From NCBI RefSeq assembly GCF_019130065.1, contig NZ_JAHSPG010000018.1:248001-312000 (forward strand): a DNA stretch of 64,000 nucleotides. The letters are read 5' to 3'. Positions 28,305 to 37,500 of the stretch are shown here, in pieces (within the stretch, counting starts at the first letter, position 1; each line of letters begins with the position of its first letter). Source of the DNA: Pinibacter aurantiacus. Lineage in GTDB: Bacteria > Bacteroidota > Bacteroidia > Chitinophagales > Chitinophagaceae. The notes beneath the pieces were generated by a model, which did no database searches, was not told where the DNA came from, and saw only the letters and a program-made list of their open reading frames with translations. The position numbers and the translations under genes are program-made.

Positions 28305-31217
28305 ATGAAGCTTGCCTGCCTGCTGTTTCTCTCATTTTTTCAACTTGCCGTATATGCGCAGAATACGATCGGTATTCCGGATATCATCAACTTCGCAAAT
28401 CCCGATTATCATGGTGGTACCCAAACCTGGTCAATCAGGCAGGCAAAAAATGGCGTGTTGTTTTTTGCGAACAATGATGGCCTTTTGAGTTTTGATGGTA
28501 ATTACTGGAAACAATTTCCGCTGCCAAACAAAACCATTCTTCGATGCCTGGTGATGGACACGGTGACGGGAAACATTTATGCAGGTAGCCAGGGTGACAT
28601 CGGATTCTTTGCTTCCGGCAGTAACGGTGACCTTGTTTATACATCCCTGAAAAAATTGATTCCTGAAAGCCTGAGGGACTTCGCCGATATATGGCATGTA
28701 GAGATTTACGACAATGCGGTTTTCTTTCGGGCAAACAAAAAGATCTTCGAATACAAGGACAATACGATCAAGGTGTACAAAGCGCCATCAGAATGGCGTT
28801 ACATGCGTCGGGCAGGCAATCGCCTGCTTGCACAGGACAGGAATATGGGCATTGTGGAATTTAAAAACAATTCATGGCAACCGGCTTGTAATCATCCGGT
28901 GTTAAAGGAAGGATTGATAACCGGCATTCTTGATTATCGCAACGATACGCTGCTGGTGACCACCTTAAAGAATGGCATTTATCTTTTGCATGATTCGCAA
29001 TTTATCCGGAAGCCGACACTTGCAGATCCCATCTTTAACGGCGATCGCATTTACTGCGCTGTGAATGTGAATAAGAATGAATTTGCCGTAGGAACCACCT
29101 CAGGCGGTTGCTTTATTATAAACCTTGATGGCAAACTGATACAAACAATATCAAGAACGGAGGGTCTGCAGAATAATAATATACTGTGCCTTTTCCTGGA
29201 TAAAAACCAGAACCTGTGGATGGGGCTTGACAATGGCATTGATATGGCGGCATACAACACAGCCATTAAGCGTATTCTGCCCGACAAAAGAAATCAGCTC
29301 GCAGGCTACGCAGTCAGGCTTATTGGTGGTAAGTTATATATAGGAACGTCAGACGGACTCTACAGCGTGCCTGTAGATCTTAATAATCCTGACCTTAGTT
29401 TTTCGAAAGGTGATTTTACACGCATTGCCAATACCGGAGGACAGGTATGGCATGTAAATGAAGTTAACCACCAGATATTAATGGGGCACCATGAAGGTTC
29501 TTTTGCCATACGCAATAACCAGGCTTTCCCCTTGCTGCCGGGCATAGGCTCGTGGCTTTTTTCTCCTCTGCCTTTTCCGGAAAATAACCAGTTGCTGGTG
29601 GGCACTTATAACGGACTCCAGTTATTGCAAAATGTGGGAGGCAATGTCATCAACAAAGGCAAGATTGAAGGTATTAGCGAATCGCTTCGGTTTGTTTTAT
29701 TCGACAACGAAAACAATGTTTGGGCATCACATCCTTACAAGGGCATTTACAAGATCGTGTTGTCGGCAGACAAAAAAACGCTCACATATAAAGTATATAC
29801 AAAAGCCAATGGTCTTCCCAGCGATGTAAACAATTATGTGTTCAGTATAAAAAGCAAGGTGGTGGTAGCTACGCAAAAGGGTATATACGAATACAATGCA
29901 TCGGCCGATAAATTTGTGCCCTCAAACATTTTGCCACCTGTTTTTAATGACCAGCCCATTCAATATTTAAATGAAGATGCAGACGGCAACATATGGTTTG
30001 AATGTGATAAAAAAGTAGGCATGATCGATTACCAGAAATCCATCAGCACGGAAACGTATTCGATTCTATATTTTCCTGAACTGACCAATAAGCTTGTAAG
30101 AGGCTTTGAATATATCTATCCATACAACATGGGCAACATTTTTATTGGATCAGAAAAAGGAGTATATCATCTCAATCTGCGAAATTACCTGGCGCATGTA
30201 TCGCCGTTGACGGTATTAATTGGCCGGGTGAAAACAGTTGGAAAAACGGATAGCATTATTTATGGTGGTTTTGATGATCAAATTAATCATCGCTCACACG
30301 AAAGGAAAATAAGTGCGCTCCCCAATGCACTCAATTCTATTCACTTCGAATATTCATCACCGCAATATGAACAGGAAAGAAATATTGAATACAGTTTTCA
30401 GCTTGTAGGGTTTGATGACCAATGGTCCACATGGACAAAAAAAACAGAGAAGGATTATACCAATCTGCCGTACGGAAATTACACCTTCATAGTAAAGGCG
30501 AGAACCAACCTGGGAAATGAATCGAGACCTGTCTCTTATGCATTCAAAATACTCCCGGCATGGTATCAAACCATTTGGGCGTATATTATTTACGCGTGCA
30601 TTTTTCTGGCTCTTGTATATGCGCTCAATCAATGGCAAAAGAAAAAGTTTTTACAACAGCAGGAAAAATATGCCAAAGAGCAGGAGCATCTTAAATATAT
30701 GCACCAGCTGGAAATGGACCGTAACGATAAAGAGATTGTGAAACTGCAGAATGACAAACTGGAATCTGATGTGAGCCATAAAAACAAAGAACTGGCAAAC
30801 GCTACCATGCACCTTGTAGAAAGAGGAAAACTGCTTTCCAAAATAAAGGAAGAGCTGTTGCGCATACAGCGGAATACGCCGGGGCTGGCCACTTCTGCAG
30901 ACTTCAAGCGACTCATCAATACTATTAACGATGCAGAGAAAAATGATAAGCACTGGGATCAGTTTGTCAGCCACTTTGATGAAGTGTACAGCGATTATCT
31001 TACGGCGCTTAAAAACAAATATCCTACGCTTACTGCCACTGATCTTAAGTTGTGTGCTTACCTGCGCATGAACCTGTCGTCGAAAGAATTATCACAACTG
31101 ATGAACATTTCTGTGCGCGGTGTAGAAATAGCCCGATACCGGTTAAGAAAGAAGCTGAACATTGCAACAGAAGAAAACCTCTTCGACTTCCTGATGAATA
31201 TTAAAATGGAGCATTGA
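28305..31217 (+). CDS. Propeller/Y_Y_Y sensor with cytoplasmic LuxR-type HTH (PUL regulator)
   Basis: 970 residues from the ATG at 28305, which gives a clean signal peptide (MKLACLLFLSFFQLAVYAQ). A TTG further upstream is less likely. Residues ~20-650 are two-component-regulator propeller repeats (DKNQNLWMGLDNGIDMA; DADGNIWFECDKKVGMI). A Y_Y_Y domain follows (~660-760, NLPYGNYTFIVKARTNLG), then a membrane helix (~770-790), a coiled coil and a C-terminal helix-turn-helix (LSSKELSQLMNISVRGVEIA). No histidine kinase domain is present. It likely senses oligosaccharide in the periplasm and activates the divergent susC-susD-GH16-GH2 genes directly. Confidence 0.92.
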   Translation: MKLACLLFLSFFQLAVYAQNTIGIPDIINFANPDYHGGTQTWSIRQAKNGVLFFANNDGLLSFDGNYWKQFPLPNKTILRCLVMDTVTGNIYAGSQGDIGFFASGSNGDLVYTSLKKLIPESLRDFADIWHVEIYDNAVFFRANKKIFEYKDNTIKVYKAPSEWRYMRRAGNRLLAQDRNMGIVEFKNNSWQPACNHPVLKEGLITGILDYRNDTLLVTTLKNGIYLLHDSQFIRKPTLADPIFNGDRIYCAVNVNKNEFAVGTTSGGCFIINLDGKLIQTISRTEGLQNNNILCLFLDKNQNLWMGLDNGIDMAAYNTAIKRILPDKRNQLAGYAVRLIGGKLYIGTSDGLYSVPVDLNNPDLSFSKGDFTRIANTGGQVWHVNEVNHQILMGHHEGSFAIRNNQAFPLLPGIGSWLFSPLPFPENNQLLVGTYNGLQLLQNVGGNVINKGKIEGISESLRFVLFDNENNVWASHPYKGIYKIVLSADKKTLTYKVYTKANGLPSDVNNYVFSIKSKVVVATQKGIYEYNASADKFVPSNILPPVFNDQPIQYLNEDADGNIWFECDKKVGMIDYQKSISTETYSILYFPELTNKLVRGFEYIYPYNMGNIFIGSEKGVYHLNLRNYLAHVSPLTVLIGRVKTVGKTDSIIYGGFDDQINHRSHERKISALPNALNSIHFEYSSPQYEQERNIEYSFQLVGFDDQWSTWTKKTEKDYTNLPYGNYTFIVKARTNLGNESRPVSYAFKILPAWYQTIWAYIIYACIFLALVYALNQWQKKKFLQQQEKYAKEQEHLKYMHQLEMDRNDKEIVKLQNDKLESDVSHKNKELANATMHLVERGKLLSKIKEELLRIQRNTPGLATSADFKRLINTINDAEKNDKHWDQFVSHFDEVYSDYLTALKNKYPTLTATDLKLCAYLRMNLSSKELSQLMNISVRGVEIARYRLRKKLNIATEENLFDFLMNIKMEH

Positions 31218-31231
31218 TTTGTTCACCCGCT

Positions 31232-31261
31232 GTTCGGGATATTCTGCAGGACACCTCGAAC
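31232..31261. repeat. Imperfect inverted repeat between convergent genes
   Basis: GTTCGGGATATT (31232-31243) and GACACCTCGAAC (31250-31261) form a stem with two G-T pairs and two mismatches around CTGCAG. The following ATAAAATGGAT and AATCCTGTA match the tail of the hairpin at 17344-17386. Both lie between convergent genes, so a shared bidirectional terminator or REP family is likely. Confidence 0.6.
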
Positions 31262-31295
31262 GACAGATAAAATGGATGTCAATCCTGTAAAGTGG

Positions 31296-31970
31296 CTATG
31301 GCTTCAATATGGCCACAATTTCTTTAAAGCCCCTTTGCTGTGCGTGTTGAAGTGGAGTTACACCATCGCGGTCGGGGATATCCATTTTTGCACCTGCATC
31401 TTTTAGTATTTGAACGATCTCCTGGTATTTTTTGCTGCCATCGCCTAAAACAATGGCTTCCATTAGTCCTGTCCAACCCAAACGGTTTACGTGGTTCACG
31501 GGGAATCCTTTGGTGTTTGCCAGGAGTCTTACCGTTTCAATATGTCCGCGTTCGCAGGCAGGTATCAGAGCAGAGCCGTTGTAGCGATTGAAAATATCAA
31601 ACCTCGCTCCATTTTCTAAAAACAGTTTCACCAATTCAGTTTGTCCACTTGCTCCTGCATAAAGAAAAGGACTATCTAAATTATCGGCTTGCTGGTTTAC
31701 ATCAGCTTTATATTTCACCAACAATTTTGCCATTTCAGTTTGACGACCATTAACAGCAATTAGCAATAGGTTTCGTCTACCGTTGTCTGTTGTATTTACA
31801 TTTGCTCCGTTTTTCAAAGCAGCTTCTACTCCTTGCAGATCGTTTTGTTCCACTAAGCGTATGAGGGCTTTATTCGTCATTATCCCTGTATTTATTTGTT
31901 CAGTTATTGGCGCCGAGCGGCAGGAAATAATGGATAAACTCAATGCCATTAACAAGATAATTGATTTCAT
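31296..31970 (-). CDS. Ankyrin-repeat lipoprotein
   Basis: 224 residues from the ATG at 31970 (a TTG at 31979 is less likely). Lipoprotein signal peptide MKSIILLMALSLSIISC, then five to six ankyrin repeats (LQGVEAALKNGANVNTTDNG; RQTEMAKLLVKYKADVNQQA; RDGVTPLQHAQQRGFKEIV). It lies 12 bases after the CodA-like gene and is probably co-transcribed. It may act as a protein-interaction or inhibitor subunit in the periplasm (inference). Confidence 0.9.
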   Translation of the reverse strand: MKSIILLMALSLSIISCRSAPITEQINTGIMTNKALIRLVEQNDLQGVEAALKNGANVNTTDNGRRNLLLIAVNGRQTEMAKLLVKYKADVNQQADNLDSPFLYAGASGQTELVKLFLENGARFDIFNRYNGSALIPACERGHIETVRLLANTKGFPVNHVNRLGWTGLMEAIVLGDGSKKYQEIVQILKDAGAKMDIPDRDGVTPLQHAQQRGFKEIVAILKP

Positions 31971-31982
31971 GTGCGTCAATTT

Positions 31983-33329
31983 TTAGAAAACAATATTTCC
32001 CTGGTATATCAGCGATGTTACCGGAGATATTCGCGAAACAGCTTCTGCGGAACAGCTTGCATTTACAAAAACCAGGTCAGCCGCATCTCCGGCTTTGGGC
32101 CATTGTTGTACGCCTTTATCATCAAGAGGCAAGGTTCCCGCGGTTGCTAGTTTCAACATGCGTGATAAACCAAATTCTGTAGAAGGGCCGTATAGTTGCG
32201 CGGCAATATTTGCCTTTTGCAAAACACTTCCAGAACCGTATGTACTCCAGTGATCGATAATGCAGTCGTTGCCCGTCATTACTTTCACACCGTGTTTCAA
32301 TAGGGTTGGGATCGGCATGATCAATCCGCCAAAAGGAACTGTTGAGTTGACGCCAATTTGCGCATTCGCCAGCTTTTCGCAAATTTCCTCCTGTTTGATT
32401 TTATCCAGGCTCGCTAAAATAAAACAGTGGCTCAGGTAAGTTTTGCCTTTGAGCACGGGGTTTTCGTTTACTTTGTTTATAAGGTATTCCACTGTTTTTA
32501 ATCCGGAATCTCCCTGCTCATGCAGGTGCAGATCAATACCTTTATTGTTATCCAACGCCAGCTGCACCGTAAAATCCATTGTTTTTTCAATAGCGCCATC
32601 AATAGTGTAGGGATCAACTCCACCGATAAAATCAATATCCATCTTAGCAGCTTCTTTCATATAGGGAACACTGTCAGTATAAAAAATACCATGCTGCGGA
32701 AAGGCGACCAACTCTGCACCAAAAACACTTTTTTTGTTTTCCAATGCCAATTGCAGGTGTTTCAAAGAATCCAGTTTGGAAGTAGGTTCGATATTCACCT
32801 GGCTCCGTGCAAATCCCGTTCCTTTTGATTGCAACAGCTCGATCATTCTCTCAGCCTTAACCGTAGAGTTTTTCAGCAAATCAGGTATGATTTTCTGTTC
32901 CAGCGCAATCATGCCTTTGATGCCGCCCGTGACCGGTCTTCTTGCCTGCCATTTTTCACTGTAACGTGTTTTGTCCATGTGGATGTGCATGTCTTTAAAC
33001 GAGGGCAGCATCAACATGCCTTTGGCATCAATAACATTTGCCTTTGGTTGGTTAGGGCCTATTTTCCTGATTTTCCCGTTTTCTATTTCAACACAAAAAA
33101 GTTCGGTCCGGGTAGCAATCACTTCATCGCCGTCTTTCTCAAAACCTGTTTCTAAAAGAACATTTTTTATGGTATAGCTTTTACCCGCTTCTGCCGTCGT
33201 TGCGCCTTTCTGTTCCGTTATTCTTGCGTCATTTCCGGCGAATAATATCCCCGGAGTAAACGAGGCTCCCGCGAGGCCTAATGCGGCATTTTGAATGAAT
33301 TTCTTACGTGATAGTGATAATTTGCTCAT
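31983..33329 (-). CDS. Exported CodA-like amidohydrolase (cytosine-deaminase superfamily)
   Basis: 448 residues. The N-terminus (LSRKKFIQNAALGLAGASFT) looks like a Tat-type signal with Arg-Lys in place of twin arginine. Metal-site motifs in order are MHIHMDKT, DLHLHEQGDSG, LSHCFILASL and GNDCIIDHWS, matching the CodA branch of the amidohydrolases. Expected to deaminate or hydrolyse a cyclic amide or nucleobase-like compound outside the cytoplasm; the substrate cannot be read from sequence. Neighbours are the AraC regulator and the ankyrin lipoprotein. Confidence 0.87.
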   Translation of the reverse strand: MSKLSLSRKKFIQNAALGLAGASFTPGILFAGNDARITEQKGATTAEAGKSYTIKNVLLETGFEKDGDEVIATRTELFCVEIENGKIRKIGPNQPKANVIDAKGMLMLPSFKDMHIHMDKTRYSEKWQARRPVTGGIKGMIALEQKIIPDLLKNSTVKAERMIELLQSKGTGFARSQVNIEPTSKLDSLKHLQLALENKKSVFGAELVAFPQHGIFYTDSVPYMKEAAKMDIDFIGGVDPYTIDGAIEKTMDFTVQLALDNNKGIDLHLHEQGDSGLKTVEYLINKVNENPVLKGKTYLSHCFILASLDKIKQEEICEKLANAQIGVNSTVPFGGLIMPIPTLLKHGVKVMTGNDCIIDHWSTYGSGSVLQKANIAAQLYGPSTEFGLSRMLKLATAGTLPLDDKGVQQWPKAGDAADLVFVNASCSAEAVSRISPVTSLIYQGNIVF

Positions 33330-33423
33330 ATAATTGGCTTTAAATCAAAAGAGAAGCGTCATACAAAAATACGGTCTATCATCAGGGAATCCGTTGGGCC
33401 ATTCCTTTCGGTACTTGTAATAT

Positions 33424-34278
33424 TTATAACTGTTCCCGGAAATCGCTTGGACTTAATCCAGTTTGATTTTTAAAGAAGTTGGAAAAATAGGCATGATCTC
33501 TGAAGCCCAATTCAAAAGCGGTTTCCTTAATAGTGAAACCTGTGGTCTGCAACAATCGTTTGGCCTCCAAACACACCCTTTGCTGTATAAGTTCAGTCGC
33601 AGAGATTTTCAGATTTCTTCTGCAGAGAATGTTCAGGTAGTTAGCTGAGATATGCAGTTGTTCTGCGTAGAAGGCCACGAATTTTTGTTCCTTGAAATGT
33701 TCGTCAATCAGCATGTTAAACTTTGTTAACCGTGGATTGGATTGATAGACTTTGAATTCAGTAAAAGTCTTTTCAGCCTCTTTGCTAACGATAGCCGCAA
33801 TAACCGCTGAGCGGGCTGTAATTAATTGCCGGAGCGGGTTTGAGCTTTTTAATTCCTCCCTGATCGCAGTAAACTCATGAAGCAGGAGATGAAAAGAATC
33901 CGCTGGTAGCGTGATAACAGGATGGTTCTGGTAATTGGTAAAGGAGAAACGGAAATAAGGTGCAAACTGTTCAAGAAATGAAGATTCCATCATTAACTGG
34001 TAACCGGAAGATTTTGGTTTAATATGCCAATTGTGAACTTGCCCGGGAAAAAGTATGTGTATCTGCCTGTTACCGATATGGTAATCTACAGAGTCTATCG
34101 TGTGTATGCCTTTCGCTTTTTCAAAAAGTATGATAACGAAAAAATCATGCTTATGCGGTTTCTCAATATGTTTTTCGCCGTGAAGGTAATTGAACAAGAG
34201 TTCATCCCGGCCCGCATCCTGTCCGTTCCTGAACTCGCGGATGTTTAGTACTGGGATCATGCTGCTTTCTTTCTTCAT
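33424..34278 (-). CDS. AraC-family transcriptional regulator
   Basis: 284 residues. Cupin-like N-terminal sensing part (EKPHKHDFFVIILFEKAKG; ILFPGQVHNWHIK) and a C-terminal double helix-turn-helix (VAFYAEQLHISANYLNILCR; LGFRDHAYFSNFFKNQTGLS). It lies 94 bases upstream of the CodA-like gene on the same strand and is the likely controller of the AraC-codA-ankyrin unit. A second in-frame ATG at 34260 is possible. Confidence 0.92.
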   Translation of the reverse strand: MKKESSMIPVLNIREFRNGQDAGRDELLFNYLHGEKHIEKPHKHDFFVIILFEKAKGIHTIDSVDYHIGNRQIHILFPGQVHNWHIKPKSSGYQLMMESSFLEQFAPYFRFSFTNYQNHPVITLPADSFHLLLHEFTAIREELKSSNPLRQLITARSAVIAAIVSKEAEKTFTEFKVYQSNPRLTKFNMLIDEHFKEQKFVAFYAEQLHISANYLNILCRRNLKISATELIQQRVCLEAKRLLQTTGFTIKETAFELGFRDHAYFSNFFKNQTGLSPSDFREQL

Positions 34279-34584
34279 ATCCTTACTGTTTATTTTGATA
34301 CTATCGGCGCCAGGTTTTATAAATATCTTCTTAGCGCATCCAATTTACGAATACGTACGGCTTGTGAAATTTATAAAATATTCCCGAATGGAACAGCAGT
34401 AGTCAAAATCGTAGCAACAGTAGACGCTTTCGGGGCAACTATCTGACTAAGTGCTTTTTAGGAGAATTGCAATTTCTTAACTGCTTTTAATTGAGGCGTT
34501 TACGAAAAAAACTAAAGAAATATGCCAAAATGGTTATTTTTGTAGCGAAAAATAGTTCCCTGCTTTACCCTTAGAAAAGCCCTT
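34279..34584. promoter_or_regulatory. Divergent promoter region with -7-like element
   Basis: 306 bp with no gene. TATTTTTG at 34535-34542 matches the Bacteroidota TAnnTTTG -7 box and lies 42 bases before the ATG of the large secreted gene. No matching TTG at the expected distance upstream was found. Nothing else is evident. Confidence 0.45.
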
Positions 34585-37500
34585 ATGTCTATATCCAAAC
34601 CCAGTTTTCGAATACTTCTGTTTGCGCTTGTAGCAATCTTCCTCTTAAATATTCAATCTGTTGTCGGGCAAATGCGAAAGATTCATATCGAATCTGACCC
34701 GGCCAATGATATAAGAAAGATCAGTTTCTTTTCTCCGTCTGAAGGCTTTGTCGCCTTTGCTAAAGATATAGGTTACACTGCTGATAGTGGGAAAACATTT
34801 ATCAAAAAGAAGATAACGCTCAACAATGTAGATTTCAATAATTACACCGTTGGGATTCTTTTTGGTTTTTATATTAACGGCATTAAAGCCTTTGATAAAA
34901 ACAACATTTTAGTGTATGGCGATTATGGCGAAGAACCTTCCATACTTTCTTCGTCCGACGGAGGCAATACCTTCAAACTCGTTTATCATCAACCGATGAG
35001 TTACAATCTTACAAATAGTGTAACAGAGATGGTGTTTCCCGATAATGGCGATGTTGGGTATGCTATTCATAAACTATACGTTCTAAAAACAACCAACAGG
35101 GGGGCGAGTTGGTTCATTCAAAGAGATTACCCCGGGAGTTATTACAACCGCCTTTTTGCTACCAGCAACAGCTGCATATTTGTTAGCTACTTAAGTACAC
35201 AGGAGCAATTGCTACAGTCAGTAAACGGAGGCACTTCATGGCAAAAAATTACCTTGCCTTCAATTAAAGAGGGCCGCATCGGCTGTATAGATTTTATTTC
35301 ACAAAACATCGGATGGGTAAATATGTCCAATACCGATGGTGCCAGGAACATTTACAAAACAACGGATGCAGGAACTAATTGGATCTTGCTGAATGATCCC
35401 GTGGCAACAAAATTCTATGCGACAAAAATGAAATTTGTTGACGAGAATACCGGTTACGCTCTTTATCCAGCATCAGCGACGGTGTATAAGACGCTTAATA
35501 GCGGCGTTATTTGGGAGCCATTGCAAAATGATTACAACTCTGAAGATCTTTTTAATGATTTCCAAAGTTTGTCTGCAACGCAGTTTTGGGCGGGAGGTAC
35601 ATCAGGGCTTTTAGAAATGAGCACCAACGCCGGAGGAACTCCTTTGCCTAAGGCGTATTTTAAAATTGACACCACCGGAGTAATGTCAACATCTAAAGTT
35701 AGCCTGCTCAACTATTCACGTACGGGCTACAACTATAAATGGATTGTGAATGGTATTATGGTCGGCACTGGTTTTAACGATTCCTATTCACACGATGTTA
35801 CTGTAGGTCGTGACACAATTATGCTTGTTGTATCAGATGGAATGTATGCTGACACGTTAACGCAATACCCATATTTCCCGGTTCCTAAATTTCCTGTAGT
35901 ATCATCCTTTGCACCTGCTGTTGGCAGTAAAGGAACAATGGTTACAATTCAGGGGAGCAATTTTCAAAATGTTATCGGCGTTAGCTTTGGTGGAGTAGAT
36001 GCAACAAGTTTTAAAATGCTTTCTCCGAATGTAATTACAGCTGTTGTAGGCGACGGCGCAAGTGGTGCTGTATCATTAAAATGTCTGTTCGGTGTTTTTC
36101 CTACAAATGGCTTCAGGTACACCGAGCCGCCTTCTAATGCAGCACCTGTTATCACGTCCATAACTCCCGCTTCGGGCCCGGTAGGAACACTGGTAACTAT
36201 AAACGGCAATTATTTCAATCCAACTGCTCAAAATAACATTATTCAGTTTGGTGCCACTAAAGCAAACGTATTATCGGCGACATCAACCAGCATAACCTGT
36301 AAGGTTCCCATAGGAGCAAACTTTCAACCTGTAATTGTTTTGGATAAGGCATCTGGACTTTCAGGCAGGTCATTGAAACCGTTTAACGTTACTTTTCCCG
36401 ACAGCGGCATGGTCACGGGAAACTCTTTCACCGGCCAGGTTGAAATCAAAGTGAATGCAATTGATCCGTGGCCAAAGGACGTGCTTGGGCATGACCTTGA
36501 CGGCGATGGCAAACCAGATTTGATTGCTTGTATTAATACTGTAGGTGCTGATTCTGTGTGTGTATGGCGTAATGTATCCGGAGGGGATAAATTTTATTTC
36601 GGTGCGAGGCAAAACATTGGAATGCTTTGGGGCTTAGGTGGAGGGATGATGGAGGTGTGTGATATCGACGGAGATGGCAAACCGGATATTATTGGTGCAA
36701 CAAACAATGCTTATGTACATGCTTTTCAAAATTTGAGTTCGCCTGGTTTGATAAAGTTTGACAGTGTGATGGAGATAACCACAGGTGGTGGCTCCCAACA
36801 AGTAAGAATGGACGACCTGGATAATGACGGACGGCCTGATATGGTTGTTGCCTGTGACCAGGCAAAATCTGTTTACGTGGCTGGAAACACGAGCACACCC
36901 GGTTATATTTCTTTTACTCCGCTTACCCAGTACGGTACGAATGGTGGTACGCGTGATGTAGCCGTGGGTGACCTGGACGGCGACGGCAAGAAGGATATCG
37001 TTGCGTTGACCAATGGTATAGGGCTCACCCAAAGCTATTTGACCATTTATGAAAATAAAAGTGTGAGGGGAAATATTTCTTTTGCGTTTAAACAGGATAT
37101 TACCATCGGAGATTATAAATCCATGGGGCGCGCTCTTTTCATGTATGATGCAGATGGAGATAACAAATTGGATATTGTGGTGGAGAATATAGGCTCTGGT
37201 TATATTCTCAGGAACATCAGCACGCCGGGCAATATTTCTTTTGAGGCCGTTAAAAAAATAAACATTGGCAATGTCGGGCAGGGCCAGGGCGGTTCTATCG
37301 ATAACCTTAATGGTGATGCATTGCCGGATATTGTTAACGGGGGATCTAAAACATACATCATCCAGAATTTTTCAACAGCAGGCGCAATGGCAAACGATGC
37401 GCCAGTCGTTTTGTCTGGTCTGGGAGCATATTTTACAAACAGTGCCGATTTTGATCTTGATGGAAGAAACGATCTTGCCATTTGTGATGCTAAGAAGCTG

